In this document: positions 1 to 14,800 of the stretch, piece by piece | Numbering within the stretch: position 1 is the stretch's first letter | How the letters are laid out: every line of letters starts with the position of its first letter | DNA from: Nectonema munidae | Taxonomy: Eukaryota > Nematomorpha > Nectonematoida > Nectonematidae | Assembly: GCA_030549495.1 (NCBI GenBank) | Contig: JAUIRK010001041.1 | Span: 1,364,001-1,428,000 of the forward strand | Direction: 5' to 3' | Length of the DNA stretch: 64,000 nt | Translations under genes and position numbers: made by a program | Notes under the pieces: generated by a model | The model's input: only the letters and a program-made list of their open reading frames with translations | Database searches by the model: none | Told to the model about the DNA's origin: nothing

Positions 1-420
1 CCGTCAAAGAGGGAATTGCAAGTATAGAATTTGAAACATGAGTTGGTCTCTCCTCGTAGAAAAATTGGATTTGTTAAAATAACTTGAAGAAACATTTAAC
101 TTCTGTAGTTTTTAAACTATTTTGAATATTTACTGTGAATAAAATAAAAATAGGGGTATGGGGGAATTTTAGTTTAATTTGTCATACTTTGAATGTGAAT
201 ACATTTATTTTCAAAAATTGTGTCACGTAATGTGAGCAGCAAAATACATAATCAATCAAGCAATCAATCACAAAGAAATGGATTAATTTTAACTCAAAGC
301 CACTTTTTATGCATAATTTTATTTTCTATATCTTTTGTATTTTTTACCTCCTTCTAATTTTATAACACTTTCTACTTTATTTAAATGTTGGGGATTTTGC
401 TTCTTGATGTCTTCCATACC

Positions 421-505
421 TGAACAGATGATGGGATGCTCGGATTGGAACCCAGAACGACTGGATCAAGACACTAAGCTTCTACTAAGTAAAGCGTATG
501 GTTTA
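421..505 (-). repeat. tRNA-like (SINE-type) fragment, minus strand
   Basis: Read on the minus strand, positions 452-442 give GGTTCCAATCC, which fits a pol III B box (consensus GGTTCGANNCC) at 10 of 11 positions. No complete tRNA cloverleaf can be drawn, so a degraded tRNA-derived SINE is more likely than a tRNA gene. The tail and ends are not defined, and a chance match is possible. Confidence 0.25.
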
Positions 506-1432
506 AGTTAGCAAATTATACAAACATCCTGAATATTATTATTTTTTAAATAATAGACTGGATTTGTAAGAGCATTTCCACCATACTCAATGAGGCATGG
601 ATATGTTCAAAAAAATTTATTATCTGTAAGCATCGGTAGGAAGCATTATTAAAATCATTAATCTACACGTTATATAATAATATAATCATAATCATGATGA
701 TGATGATTCACAACGCCTTCTATTGTAGTCGTCATGTTGTGGGATTGAGTGGTGGTGATGAGATGAATATTGCAATTCACAAAGGAAAACTTGGCGCCAA
801 ACGTATTTCCATACGATGAAGTTGGACGAAGAAGCCAAAACAAATATATTTATATACCACTCTTATTGATTTGCGTATAAAAGTGTAGAAATAAATATGA
901 TGATTCTGTAGATGATGCTTTGATTGTGATTCGAAACATAGGAAGAGGAGGAATGAAGCTTTCTTGATAAAGACAAAATATAATTATACTTTTCTTTGAA
1001 GACGCATGCTTTTTGATCAAGGTGCTTGCTGCTTGCTTGCGCATATAACATCACAAATACATTTTTGCGATCGTTTGTATACCACCAACAAGGGATAGAT
1101 AGATACTTCAAAAGGCAAAATATGTTCATTTTTTAAATAATTTTTTTCCAAATAAAAAAGAAAAAAAGCTGTTTTTTCCAACTTTGTAATTAAGCTTCAA
1201 GGGTTTTGTGTGCGTCATGAAATTCATTACTTTTGTGATATGAAGAGTAAAAAATGTGAAAAAGAGAACAAAAAATCGTCTTGGTTCAATAGCGCAACAA
1301 AGATAACTTTTATACATATGTGATTTCGGATCTTTTATTTTTCTACTTCTTCTAGAAGTTTGGTCTGGTGTGTTTGAGACATTCGATTTTATCTTTCCTT
1401 TATTTAGAATTGAATTAAAAAAGTTTAAACAT

Positions 1433-1772
1433 TATATAAAATGAGCGAAAAAAATAGTATTTCAAAGAAAGAAAATAAAAAAATAAAAAAAAGAATAAAA
1501 AATATTCAAAATAGAATAATATAAAATAGAATAAAAAAATAATAATTTCAAAAAATAAAAAATAAAATCAAAAAATATAAAAATATAATTTCAAAAAAAT
1601 ATTTAAAAAAGAATGGAAAAAAATAAAATTGATTTCAATAAAAGATAAAAAATAATTTCAAAAAAAAACAGATAAAATAAAATATTAAAAAATTCAAAAT
1701 TCAATTTAAAAAATAAAAAATAGAATCGAAAAAGATCAAATAGAATCTAAAATAGTATATATCTCATTTTTC
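1433..1772. repeat. A-rich degenerate low-complexity tract
   Basis: About 340 bp made almost only of A with scattered T, built from loose repeats of motifs such as AATTTCAAAAAA and AAAATAAAA. No terminal repeats or coding potential. It looks like a diverged simple repeat. Confidence 0.7.
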
Positions 1773-2910
1773 TGCTGTGAAAAATTTCTGACAAAAAAAG
1801 TGATTATATGTGGAATTAATATAAAAAGTCCAGCTATACGACACATTGTTTATCTAACTCGGATTATGTGAACTTCGCCTGAAAATCCATTTCAATGCCT
1901 TGGAATTGAAAGAAAGAGATTCTTATATTCTTTAAATGGCAACACTTTTGGGAATGAATGAAGATACAGTTATAAATCAGGGTGCACATCCAAGGAGGAT
2001 GGGGATGTAAAATCCATTTTCTCCACCAAAAATTCTGTATCTTTTTCATATCATTAAAAGACTTGCTTGGCTTGTTAGTTGACTTTCCATATTATGGTTT
2101 TACAGTAGTTGAGAGTTTCAGAAGCAAATTCTTTTATAATAAATTAAATAAAAAAAAGTTTGGTCAATAATTTTAAGCATGTGCGCAACTGTTATAATAA
2201 ATGTATATTTTATTTCAAAAATAATAATTAAAAAAAATTTTCATATTTACACAAATTACAGTAATTTACCCCCAATTTGCCTACTCATTCCAAACGAATG
2301 ATTTTTTCATCATCATTTTTTAGTTATAAGAAAGGGATAGAGAAATTGTAGTTTTATTATAGGAAAAAAGCACTACTTCAATTTTTCTTATCTTCAATGA
2401 AATTAAATAGGAATTACTAAAGTCGTCTATTTTGCCTGGTCGTAAATGCACTATTTCAAACTGTCAATGTCAGAATTCAGCAGTTCTCATTGGTAATTTT
2501 ACATAAACGTATTAAAGAATTTGCCAATTATTAAGCTTAAAATTTTCCATCTGGCATGTTTCATAGCCTAGCTTTATAATTTTTAAAATGTGCGATTTTG
2601 GAATCTATATTGCTGAGTGTTTTTAAAACTAGGGTTCCGTAGAACATAGAGAATGGGGGAAAAAAATTTTTTTTTTAAAAAATAAAAAATTCTTATATTA
2701 TGAAATAATTAATTAATAAGTTATTAATGTAGAAAAAGCACAATTGCCCCGCTAGCGTCGAACTATGAGCAAAGGTTTTTTACACATCTTTTTGGAATGG
2801 GAGGAAAAAGTTTTTTGGACCCTTTCTCCCCCAACAAATGTTCAATTTTATAATTTTTTTTCAAAAGTAGGTGTAGAGGATAAATATTAAAAATTATAAT
2901 AAATATTTTA

Positions 2911-2975
2911 AAAAAATAAAAAAAAAAAAAAAAAAAAAATGAAATGGGAAAAAAAATAAAAAAAAAAAAAAAAAA

Positions 2976-3048
<73 letters not shown>
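2911..3048 (+). repeat. Interrupted poly-A block
   Basis: About 138 bp of nearly pure A with a few T or G interruptions. The last stretch is uninterrupted A for more than 60 bases. It could be the tail of a retroposed copy on the + strand, but no recognisable body lies before it and no target duplication was found. On the minus strand it gives a spurious poly-Phe open frame. Confidence 0.8.
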
Positions 3049-3052
<4 letters not shown>

Positions 3053-3304
3053 TATTAATAATTAAATAATATGTGTAAATGATATAACGCTTCAAAGGGC
3101 GTATATAGAAGTAAAACGAATTCTTACTAACTCTAATGATTAGCCAAGCTCCAGATTCAATTGTCTTCTGCATTTCTCTGACTTGACAACGATAGTACCC
3201 TTGGTCAAGCCATTCAGCGTTAAGTATTTCAAGTTGAGATTCATTTGGTAACTATGAAAAATATAAGCTTACACAACATTTCCGTTTGAAAGAAAATATC
3301 TAAT

Positions 3305-3420
3305 CAGTATTTCTCAACATGGGTCACGATCCACTTTGTGGTAGACTAGATTTTTCAGAAGGGGTAACAGAAAAATAGGGCTGGACCATATATTTTGGTT
3401 TCAATAATGCTACTTATAAT
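3305..3420. mobile_element. hAT-like transposon end (fragment)
   Basis: The string CAGTATTTCTCAACATGGGTC at 3305 resembles the common hAT terminus CAGTGGTTCTCAAC followed by GGGTC. A matching inverted end was not found within about 1 kb, so this is a solo end or a badly diverged copy. Assignment rests on this short motif only. Confidence 0.3.
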
Positions 3421-3974
3421 CAACAACGTGTGTATCGAGAACTTTATATGAATGAAATAATCTATCTGAACGATATATTCTTTCTTTCTTTATAAGAAAG
3501 TAACATATATTTTGGATAGATAGAAAAGAACAAAATCATTAAAATAAATTTTATTTTAGTTTCACAAGATTTAAAAAGATTTCATTGGTGTGACTTTTTA
3601 CCGAAATATACTTATCTTTAAAATTCTAATTTTTTTTAAAAAAAAAAAGAAAAAAAAAGCGGTCTATCTCATTGCTTTAACTGGTTAGAATAAGGATAAA
3701 TTAAAAGTATAAGTTGATAATCTAATTTTAAAAATGATAGGTAATAATTAAAATTTTACCCTGATTATATTGATTTTGTTAACTTTTTCTTTGATAGGAG
3801 CGTCATTTTTAAGCCAGATGAAGTTTACTTTTTTAGAAAGAGTTTCAACCATACAAAAAAATTGTACATTTGCCCCTTCATTTTCTGTGATATTTCTTAG
3901 AGGGAATTTAAATTTTATTACGTCTTCTAAAAAAGAGAATTAAATATGGCATCTAGTTGAATAAAAAGAAACAA

Positions 3975-4790
<816 letters not shown>

Positions 4791-5975
4791 TATATTAATG
4801 AGCAAAATAATGGTACCCTGGTGCTGGTGATAATAAATGATAAAGAAATGTTATCTCTTGTTGAAAACAACTATGTTATTATTTTATAGATTATGATATT
4901 CAATAAGATAATTATAGAAATGAAAGTATTTGAAATAATATGATACAAATGATGACAAAGCGATATAGCCGATCAATTTATTTTATATTATATGTATATT
5001 CGTGGTATAGTGCACAGATAAAAGAATGAATTTGGGTGTATCAAAGATGGAGTTAAGATAATAATTGATTGTTGAAGTGCGTTGATTTCTAATTTATTTG
5101 TCACAAATAATTAAATTATATTTTCTCTTTATAAAGAACTTGGTACCGGGTTAATCAGATTAGTTAATTCTGAATCCTCTGTACATACATTTACCAAAGT
5201 TCAGATGAAATGTGAGTTAAGAGCATCATTATTAATTACAAAGAAGAAAGAACAATAATTTCAAAACATTATTTTATATAGGAAACACGAGCTTTCATCG
5301 ACACGACATTTCGACAACAGCCAAAACGCATTAAGCCGACAACAATTTATTTATATTAAATTATTAGATATGTCTAACTAAGTTATTTATTAATTATAAA
5401 TTTAGTTAATTTATTAGTTATTAAAAATATTTGTAAATCAAGTTGAAATCCCTAATATTGAAAAAAAATTTCAGCAAAAATTTGGTGGTTGACAAAAATT
5501 ATTTTTACGTTTATTTTATATTTCGTTTTTAAAACGTGAATTCTTTGTTGTATCTGTTTTTCTTTCAAAAATAAATTTTTGGTATAGATAATTTTTATAA
5601 AATTTACAAAATTTAACGGCAAAATAGTGAAATTTGAAGGAATTACTGGAAGCACAGCGAGAAATTTCAAGGATAAATTTACACTTTCTTACATCGTCTT
5701 TTATTATAATTCGAGAATTTGGGAATATAAAAGGTGTGCTGGTTTAAATTAATCTTTTGCACATATTTTAAATTATGATTGACCCGCTGATCACTAACCC
5801 TTAAGTAATAAGTATATCCTTTTTTTATTTACGAAATCTTCTTTTGTCTACAAAATCTCGCATGTATACGTACACTATTATACTATACTCCCTTGTTATG
5901 TACTACAATTAAAATCACTTTTTTTTGGTAAAGATCATTTTAAACATGATTTTGATTTTGGAATTTTTTTCAATA
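4791..5975. other. AT-rich stretch with nothing recognised
   Basis: No supported gene, RNA or repeat. A single GGGTTAA at 5153 resembles the right end of the TTAA element family seen elsewhere, but no partner end exists nearby. Confidence 0.5.
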
Positions 5976-6094
5976 TTAACCGAACGGCCTGAGTTTAGAA
6001 AAATAAAATCTGCTGCGTTTATCAATGCTCTTTAATACAAATCTTCTGCTTTATATTAGATATCGTCTGATTATTCTGGTCGTTAACGGGTTAA
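5976..6094 (-). mobile_element. TTAA-flanked MITE, copy A
   Basis: The left end TTAACCGAACGGCC and the right end GGTCGTTAACGGGTTAA form an imperfect inverted repeat with TTAA at both edges. Read on the minus strand, the interior has AATCAGACGATATCTAAT and AAGCAGAAGATTTGTATT. These align with the interior of the copy at 31314-31450 (AATCAGACGATATTTATT, AAGCAGAAGATTCATAT). This shared interior is the reason for calling it a family member in reverse orientation. Non-autonomous, 119 bp. Confidence 0.65.
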
Positions 6095-9000
6095 CGTAGG
6101 AATAAAATCGAATTTTCAAAAACTCATTTAAACCATTATTTCGTCAATGAAATCTTTTGATAAATTTGTGAAGCAGTCAACATAAAAGAATTGAAATTGT
6201 ATTCCATTTCCACAACTTCGTGATGTTGATCATGATCCTTCCAAAAATAATCGTCTTCATTTCCATCCTAACATCCTTTTGTATTTTAATATCAATTTAT
6301 CAAATTCAATTCCTGTTTTATGTCGTATGCAGCATATAGATACATACATACATACAATACATAATGCTTCTCCATTTTCACACATTCATAGAGAAAAGAA
6401 TTTTGACAAAAACAAAAAATCCATTAATATTCCAATAATGATATTAAAAATTTGCATATTTTTATATTTTAAACACTAAATTAACTTATATCCCATTTTA
6501 ATGTTTTTTCCCGTTTCAAATTCCTATATATGTGTAGGCATCTTCTACACAGGATGAAACACTCTTTGCATTATTTGGCGAGCCAGAATGAATGCTGAGA
6601 GTGCAACAAAGCATAGAGCATGACCATTTTATATTTACATGCAAAATCCTTTCCCATGAAAGGCTACGACAAATCAAAGTGGCATTTGACTACTTATAAC
6701 AATTATGGCATAAGAAAGAACATTCATCACCGCCCTTTATCAATGTATGCCATGAAGATGTGATTTATTCCAATATTTTGCTAGATCGCGGACAATTTAA
6801 TTCATATTTGATTGGCATATCTATGTTGTATTGTAACGCTATTGTATATAAATAAATTTAAGTGAATTTTGTTTATTTTATCAGGGTTGCAAAGCAAAAC
6901 ATCCTTCATTGCAAACAACTTGAAGTGTGGTGTGGTGTGGTGTAGTAAAGCTCCTCGCTCTACTCTCTCTCTCTCTCTCTCTCTGCCTTTTAAGTCAAAA
7001 CGGGATGCCAGAAAAATCTTTAAAAAGTAGAACAAAAAGAATTATTCCATTTGGAAATTATGTCAGTGTATATATATAGCTTTGTGTATTTATCCCTCAT
7101 TTTTCTTTTCATATATATTGTATGGATAATTATTATGTATGCACCATATTTAAATACACATTACTAAATAAATAATATATACAAATTTGTGTGGCTTAAA
7201 AGTAAGGGTACAAAGTCAGAGGAAATTTTTTTTATAAAAATTACAAATTTGCTACTCTAAACGTAAAAAAGTGCCATTTCCTAAACTCTTTCGACATTTC
7301 ATCATATGTTTTGAAAAAAGTTTTTAAAAAAAAAAAGAAAACTAAATTTCAAGGGGAAAGATTAAATGTGTATATTTTCAAAATTCTTTGAATAAAGAAA
7401 AGAGTTAAATGCAACAAAGTTTATTTCCTCTAACTTTTATTGTTAGGACGTAAAATTGTAAATATAGAATTTCTGGCTTCATTTTTTTCCACTTTTTTGA
7501 ATTCTATTTTCTCTTTTGCAATCCTATATCATCATTTGGCAAAAAATAGGGAATAGAATTGAAAAAAGACAAAGTAGAATTTTAGAAAAAGAAAAAAATA
7601 GAAACTTGGTAGGACAAAATAGAATTGCATAAGGACAAAATATTAAATGGTAAATTTTTGGATTTTTACAATGTTCGTTTTACTCAAAAGCTTAGATTCC
7701 AAATAAATCAGCCTTTTTCCCTCAAAGAACTTCTTCGTAGAACTGACTTCTCCTGATTCGCAAACCAAATATTTCATCATTATACATTTTAGTGTATGTT
7801 TCTTCATCGTTTCGGCCTATTTCATTTCTCTATTTCCAGAAGGTTTTACACGTTTATTAGACACAAACGTTGTTGCTAAAATCGTTATATATTTTTTTCT
7901 GGCATGAAATTTTCGAAATAATTTTGATTAATTCTGGAATGCTGAATCTAAATACGATCAATTTGATCTTTCACATGAGGTTTTCTTTCACACTATTATC
8001 ATTTCGATGACATTTGTTGAAAAAAAATTTTTATATATATTTTGCAATACCTGCATTTACAAAATAAAGCATTTATGCATATTCTTTAACATTGTTTTTT
8101 TGTGTTATAGAATTTTTTGCATTTTTAAAATCTATTTTACAATTTAATTAATACATTTTTAATGAATTTATCATCTAAAAGAAAGAAGTGCCTTAACGAT
8201 CGACCCACATTCTGATATATTTTTGGTAAGTTTACTTTAAAATGTCAAGGCGTAATATTACTTCAAGATACCACTTGGAGGCAGGATAAAAGTTGGGTTC
8301 CTCACAAAGGCTGCAAAATTTTCTTAGAAACTTTGCGATACCTTTTTTTCATCATTTAAAATACTTAAAAATCTGACATATGTGCCACCACCAGCGAACC
8401 CCCTGAGCACTAATACCCATGTTTGAAACTACTGCTTTAGAATAACTTAAACAAAAATTTTATAATCCACATTTTGAATCACATGAAGAAGAAGCAAACT
8501 TAACGGAAATACTTATTTATTTGTTTCTTTATAAGCTCATACAAATAAAAGCATTTATGAGTATCAAAATTTTGAAAGCCCCTTATTATAAGAACTCTCT
8601 TTGTATTGTAAAGAGAAGCACCCCCTAATATATTCATATGAAGAACAACTGCCATAAATTTTCCAATCCAGATATTTTTTTGCGAAAAAGTTTGTAAAGC
8701 GTATAAATATTTTTATCTAGTCGTTTGTTTCTTTTTTAATTTTCTTCTTCTCGAAAAAGTAAATGAAATAGTTTCAACAAATTTTAATCTCATATTACAT
8801 AAATGTCAATTTCGTGTATAATGTAAGCCCAAAAATTGGGTTGAAAAATGTGTCTTGGTGATACGCAAGTATATTCCGTATACGTAAAAAAAATTTACTA
8901 TTGATTGGCTTAGACAAAGTTCTGGGTATGGATGGCATAATGATCATTGATAGTGAGTGAAGTGAAATAGTGTGATAATAGTGTTTAATTTGGAAGACTG

Positions 9001-9249
9001 TGACAAACATTGAGGCTAATTATTATTTTTAGAAGTGTGAAAATGAAAATACAATATTCGAAAATACTCAAAAAAAAAAAAGGTTACCCATTTTCGAAAG
9101 TTGGTCATATTGTGGAGTACAAAACAAGGAAGGAATCAATACACAGATTTATGAGTGAGTGATCTAAATAAATAATAGTAAAATAAGAGTGCAATTATGA
9201 TTATTTTCCTATACACATTCATTTTATAGGAAACACTATCAGACAGTAT
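6095..9249. other. AT-rich stretch, short simple repeats only
   Basis: Contains a GTGGT-type run and a (CT)n run near 6.93-6.98 kb, and a possible lone hAT-type end near 8419-8434 (ATGTTTGAAACTACTG). No gene can be supported. Open frames are short and lack conserved motifs. Confidence 0.5.
6925..6984. repeat. GTGGT run followed by (CT)n microsatellite
   Basis: GTGGT units at about 6925-6943 are followed by an almost pure CT dinucleotide run at 6962-6984. Simple-sequence DNA only. Confidence 0.85.
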
Positions 9250-9265
9250 ACACACACACACACAC
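9250..9265. repeat. (AC)8 dinucleotide run
   Basis: Sixteen bases of pure AC repeat. Too short to be more than a minor microsatellite. Confidence 0.85.
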
Positions 9266-11283
9266 TGGATATAATAATGCTCACCAAGATATCTCATATA
9301 ATATGCATGTATACACTCTTGTATAATGGTAATAGTAATATGTTTCAAATATAATCGATAAAACTCTTTATATAATCCTAAAGTGAGGTTGTGAAAATTA
9401 AGTAAAAGTTTATATCCTGTCCTTTTAATAATAATAATAAAACGTCAAAATATTACTTGAATTGAGGTTTGTGCCTCTAGAAAATCAAAATTTTAATGAT
9501 TAATTACTAAAAATGCATATCCCTTCTTTGTGTATGAAATTACCGATAAAAGTAGTTAGCCAATTGCGCGTGTTTAGAAAGAATGCTCTGCTCACATGAT
9601 TGAAATGATTGGCTAATTTTTTGTGTTGTTCTGAATACAGAGTGTAAGCAAAGAGGAATTTAATTCGATGGAAGTAATTATGATAAAAAGAGAAAAGAGA
9701 GCGACAACAAAAGAAGGGAAATAGCGATTCGGTACTTTGCTTCAATTTCATAACTGTAATGTAGAAGGAAAAGGTAGGCGAAAGAAATGACAATTGTCTT
9801 AATCCATTTAACCATTTCCACTTTCTCGATAGGCGCACTTGATTGGTTGAAAAAGGTAACGTGAAAGATGACAAGTATCATCAAGTATAGCACTGCTAAA
9901 GTATACACAGGAACCTTCTAGCACTTTAGGTAATGATGAGAAAATATAGCGTTTTGTTTGCAGTTGCTTTCCCATCTATTGAAGATGGGCTTTATCTGTC
10001 TTCCCATGGAGTACATGGCTTGCTGTTTCTAGGAAGACTCGTAATTGCCTTTTGTTCAAGGTGCTTAAGACATTTGAATGGAAGGCTAGTACAATGCAAG
10101 ATCGTAGTTTCAGGAAAAATATTTTGTGGATGGTCAACATAGTGTTTGATATTTGCGAACATGATTTTATGCCTGACATTTATCATATCATAAATATAAT
10201 AAAAAGTTAAACAAATTTATTGTTTATTTGAAGGCAAATCTCTCTTTTTAAAGCAAATCTCTACTGCAAATTCAGACCATCATCCTTCTAGTCTTCCGAG
10301 GGATGATCAAAATTTTTCGGATTATGGATCTGATAGATATATTTTAAGTAGTATATGTCTAAATGTAGTTTATTTTTATTTAGTATAAAATCGATTTTTT
10401 GAACAACTAGTATCGAATTTCAAATTTAGTGGACAGTAAGTCCATGGGGAACAAATATTGTTATGAATCTTTAAAAATTCTCTACAATAACAATATTCTT
10501 ATTTTTATAATCTTTGTTTCGGTAAACTATTCGTTTGGAATTATAAGGCCTAATGAGGAGAAAAAAAAATTTTTTAGCTTAAAAGCTGAGAGCTTTGTGG
10601 GAAAGAACCCATAACCTTCAACTGTTAGGCTGAGTGTAGGTAACTTTTAACACTCTTTTTTTATAAAAAAAAATTTCGACTGCGTGACAACTAAACAAAT
10701 ATTCGAGACAAATACGGCACCGCAGTGACAAACGTCCAAAACAGATAAATATACGTCTGCGGAAAATTGGAATAAAAAGTGTAGCTATTATATAAGTGTC
10801 AAATATCTTGATTAAATTTTATTGATGATATAATAATAATGGAAATAAAATGAGTGCCCATGGCTACTTGCAGTGTTTTGTGGTTATTTAGGGGTCTTCG
10901 GTCGGAAACAATTCCTTACAACTTTGATTTTGCTTGCGTATTTCTACCACTGCTATGAATAATTCCTTTTCAATCATAAATATTGTGTGCGCCATAATGC
11001 GCTACTCTGGATCAGTATTAACGCGCGAATAGCATTAGATGTCTTTGGTTTAATTTTTAACTTTGTTAAGATATTTCACTTCAAAAAAACTGAAAAAGGC
11101 CTTAGGAGACTAAAAATACACACACTTAACTACATGACTTGTTGCAATGGAACATCAAAATTTTAAAGATGTAAGATAAAATATTTTTAATAATAATTTA
11201 CCTCTTTTAAGGCAAAATATTTTTCATCACATTAAATGACAGAGATGTAGGCAGAGGTGGTTCGTGCTCTCTGAGAAATTAAT
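9266..11283. other. No supported gene
   Basis: AT-rich DNA. A less AT-rich patch at about 9930-10145 has overlapping open frames on both strands (60-70 codons), none with a motif I recognise. A minus-strand GGGTTCTTTCCC near 10600 is a poor B-box match and is not called. Confidence 0.45.
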
Positions 11284-11850
11284 TGCCCTCTTTCCCATCA
11301 GCGAAATATTTAGGCCCTTCGCCTGAAAATTGTTTGTGCTCCTTTTTGAACAAAGAAGACTCCGAAAAAAGTCGTCATTGTCCAGCTTGAATTAGAGATG
11401 GATTGTATTAGATTAGCAGTAGTTGGCTGCAAGTAAGGACATTTTGGCCAATGAAAGTTTTCGGCGAGATATTTTGGCGTGGACGGTTTGCCCTGAAAAT
11501 TTTCGAGCATAAGAAGACCTTTGGCAAATATGATTTTGGACTTGTGTTTCACTTGTTACTTGCCGACCTGTGTACCAAATATATTTTGGTCATTTGACAT
11601 ATTTTACATAATATGGAATCAACTAATGATCAACACATCAATTGTTCTAACATAATATAAATATATTATGATCTACTATAATATAAAAATTCGAGTGAAG
11701 AAAACCCAAGTAACAAGTTAAAACACTAATTCAAAATCATATATAGCCAAAAGGTCTTACCCTATAAAATCTGCTGGCCAAAATGTTCGTTTCACAAAAG
11801 GTCATACATTCGGCCGCAAGGTCGTATTCCGGCTGTGGGTTGGATATTCT
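11284..11850. repeat. Candidate diverged inverted-repeat element
   Basis: The + strand has GACATTTTGGCCAATGAAAG near 11437 and AGACCTTTGGCAAATAT near 11515. The minus strand of 11750-11850 has GAACATTTTGGCCAGCAG and AAGACCTTTTGGCTATAT in the same order. The two halves therefore look like facing, diverged arms. Ends and target duplications are not clear. A minus-strand open frame at 11310-11552 lies inside and has no recognisable motif. Confidence 0.35.
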
Positions 11851-14800
11851 TAGCCTAGGTACTTACTATGTAGGAAAAAAGGTTTTTATGTGTTTGCATC
11901 ATTAAATATGCAGTATATTCAACGAAACAAAACAAGGCATTCTCTAATATATAATGTTCTTTTAACACACACCACACCCACAGATATATACGTATATATT
12001 TATTATTTACTAAAATGTATGTAGTAGGGGAGTCGCCATTGTGATTTCGTTGTCGTAATTATTCTAATGGATGTAACAATGGCGAAGATGGACAGCTGGA
12101 CGGCAAACGCACCACTTTAACACTCCTCCCATTGTAGCAGATACAGAAACGCGCATTATTTGCTCGCTGACGAATGCGCTGCTCCAAAGCGATGAACTTT
12201 GTCTCGCATGCAAAAGTAGAACAAGTCATCATCATCGCCAGCACCACCTCACCAACACCGCAATCAAATCAGATACTGATGAACACACTCATTTACAAAC
12301 GTTTTCAAAACTTGGTCCAGTCTCATTAATCGTTGTTCTATTTGCTTATTGACATAAACTAAATATACAATACGGATGTATGTACATTGTACACTGTACA
12401 CACAGTCAGACCCAATTCGCTCCCAGAGTATTTTTCTGGATTTGGACATTTATCGAAGATAAATGATAATGATAATTTTTCTTATCAATCCATAAGAAAA
12501 AAAGTATTTGCCCGTGATTTCAACATTTTGGTTCACACTTCTGTTGGCTTTGTGAAAGTTCTTTGAAAGTTAAAAAGGGATCCTTTTCACCGAATTCAAA
12601 AATTCACTCGTTGATTCATGACCATTGTTTCCAAAATTTCTTTTATTTAACAATATCATAATAATAATTAGGGAAAAAATTTTCTATATTTGAATTATTA
12701 TTATTTAAAGCATTTTTATAAACGAAAAAAGACGTTGGACCTAAACTCACAAAGGCACATATGTTTTTCATGAAAATATTTTTGGTATATTTTTTGCCTA
12801 ATAACAATTCTAGCTGGACTTTCTTCATCCTCTAAGTTTGATTTCCTTCACCAGATTCATTTTGTTTTACATTTCATAGAATATAAAAATAATACAATAA
12901 ATTAATTATATGCCGATAAATTGATTCTGTTTTTCAATAATTATGAAGTCAAACGGTTATTTGTAAGCTTTCTAAAATCTAAAGTATAGAAAAATAAGAG
13001 ATATGATTGATATATTATAAATTCTATAATTTTTTTATCTAAAATTTTATATTATTTTGGAAATTAAGTTTCTAACGAGGTTTTCATATAAAAAAATTTT
13101 GATAAAAAGTTTTTGCTAACGATTTTGTTTTAGACTCTTTAAAAAGTTAAATTTTTTATAGGGAAGGGAGATGTCATTAAAAAAGTCAACGTAAAAATCA
13201 CAACTTTGCAATTTCTCCTTGAAACAATTCTAAGGAGTGCCCCTTTTTTCATATGATATATCTAGGATGGATTTTTTTATGAGATCAAAATAATTTATTA
13301 AAATAGGACATTTCGGTTTTGAAAAAGAAAGAAATTTTTGATGAAAATTTTATTGAAAGCAAAAAATCAAAGAAAAGTATAAAAAAAAATAATAAACTCT
13401 ATGTTAAAAACCAATATCAAATAAAAACTATATTTTCTTTGAAACATAGTTTTGCATAGAAAAAAATTTCCATTTCAAATATTAAAGATAGGTAATATCA
13501 TTATTTTAAAATTTTTTACATCTTTCAATGATGGGATACAGCATTCGCTATAGACACATATAAACCAAATTTATGAAGAAAAAGAGGACTCTTCTCACAT
13601 AACAATTGAAACAAGTCCAGGCGATTAATGGTTTCATTATAAAACTTCCCAATATCCTAAACCAAAACCACAATTCTATTTTTCTCTTCTAGAATACTTT
13701 CTACTATCTTTTGTCTATCAAACTATTTTTTTGCAGAGAAATATCTGGAGCAGCAGAATTTGAAAGAAAGCAAAACTTATATGAATTATGGAATAAAAAT
13801 CTAAAAAAAAAATCTAAAAATCTTTTCTAACGAAACAACTTAGGATGCCATTTTAAGAGCAAACATTGCTAAGCATTCTTTTTTTTTGTAAAATATTTTT
13901 CAGAATATTTTGCAACTGTTAATTGAACATTTTCCACAAATTGCTTTACCACGTTCGTTACAACTTTTTGTTGTTCTATTGCGACATTTCAAAGTAGAGC
14001 AAGTTAGACGAAGTTTTTTTAACCCTATCATCTGATCAGGAAGTTGCAGATTTTTAATTTCACATATCTCTTCAACGATTCATTGAATAAAATGGTGTTT
14101 GATTTCCATAAGATTTTGTGAACAATCGAGTTATTTATCAGAGCAAGAATTTTATTTATATTATAGAACAAAACTGTTTTTAATTTCGTCTTGGGATTAT
14201 TTTAAGCTAAAATTTGAACATCTGGATGCAAAGTGCTTAGAATATTGACAATTTTGGACTTTTTAGCCTTATACGAAGTTAATATTACAGTAGGTTTGTC
14301 TACACTCTTCATAACGCTAGTTTGATTAAGTTATCTTTTCTCCTTTACATCTTCTGGTAATTGTTCCTGTGATGGGGTTAATTGGTACAGATCGTCTATG
14401 TAGTTAGTAATTCATTATATTTCATGAACTGATACAACATATGTCAAATCAATTAATGTATGCATTACTCACCACTAGTGTTTCTGTTTTTTCATGATTA
14501 TTTTTGTCCAAAAATATTAATCCCGGGATTTGAATTTTGTGAAATTTTTTTTAAAATAGTCGAATAATTTTTACTTTAATTTAATCAAAAAATGAATAAC
14601 TAAATAGAATGTAATTAAATATTCAAATAGAAGTTTTTTATCTGGCAGAAAAATAAAATCATTCGGTTTATTAAAACTTTCACATTTTTTTCTTAAATTT
14701 ATTAAGCAAACTAGTTTCGGATTCCTCCTTTGAACAACTCTTTTAGTAAATTTTTTTAAGATTCATTGCAAATAGTGAACTTTGTTTGCTATTTTAATTA

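Larger units (their letters stand above)
1..3974. other. AT-rich non-coding stretch
   Basis: No gene can be supported here. Open frames on both strands are short and of low complexity. The stretch holds a tRNA-like B box near 442, an A-rich degenerate tract (1433-1772), a long poly-A block (2911-3048) and one hAT-like transposon end (3305). The rest is unstructured AT-rich DNA. Confidence 0.6.

Noticed and set aside
442-452. tRNA gene candidate from a B box on the minus strand
   Set aside because: No acceptor stem, D arm or anticodon arm can be paired around it.
2763-3173. Phe-rich 136-codon minus-strand frame
   Set aside because: Produced by the poly-A block.
5140-5160. GGTACCGGGTTAA resembling a TTAA-MITE right end
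   Set aside because: No TTAACC left end or CAGACGA interior within 150 bp.
9500-10190. Overlapping 60-124-codon frames on both strands
   Set aside because: Mutual shadows without recognisable motifs or splice structure.
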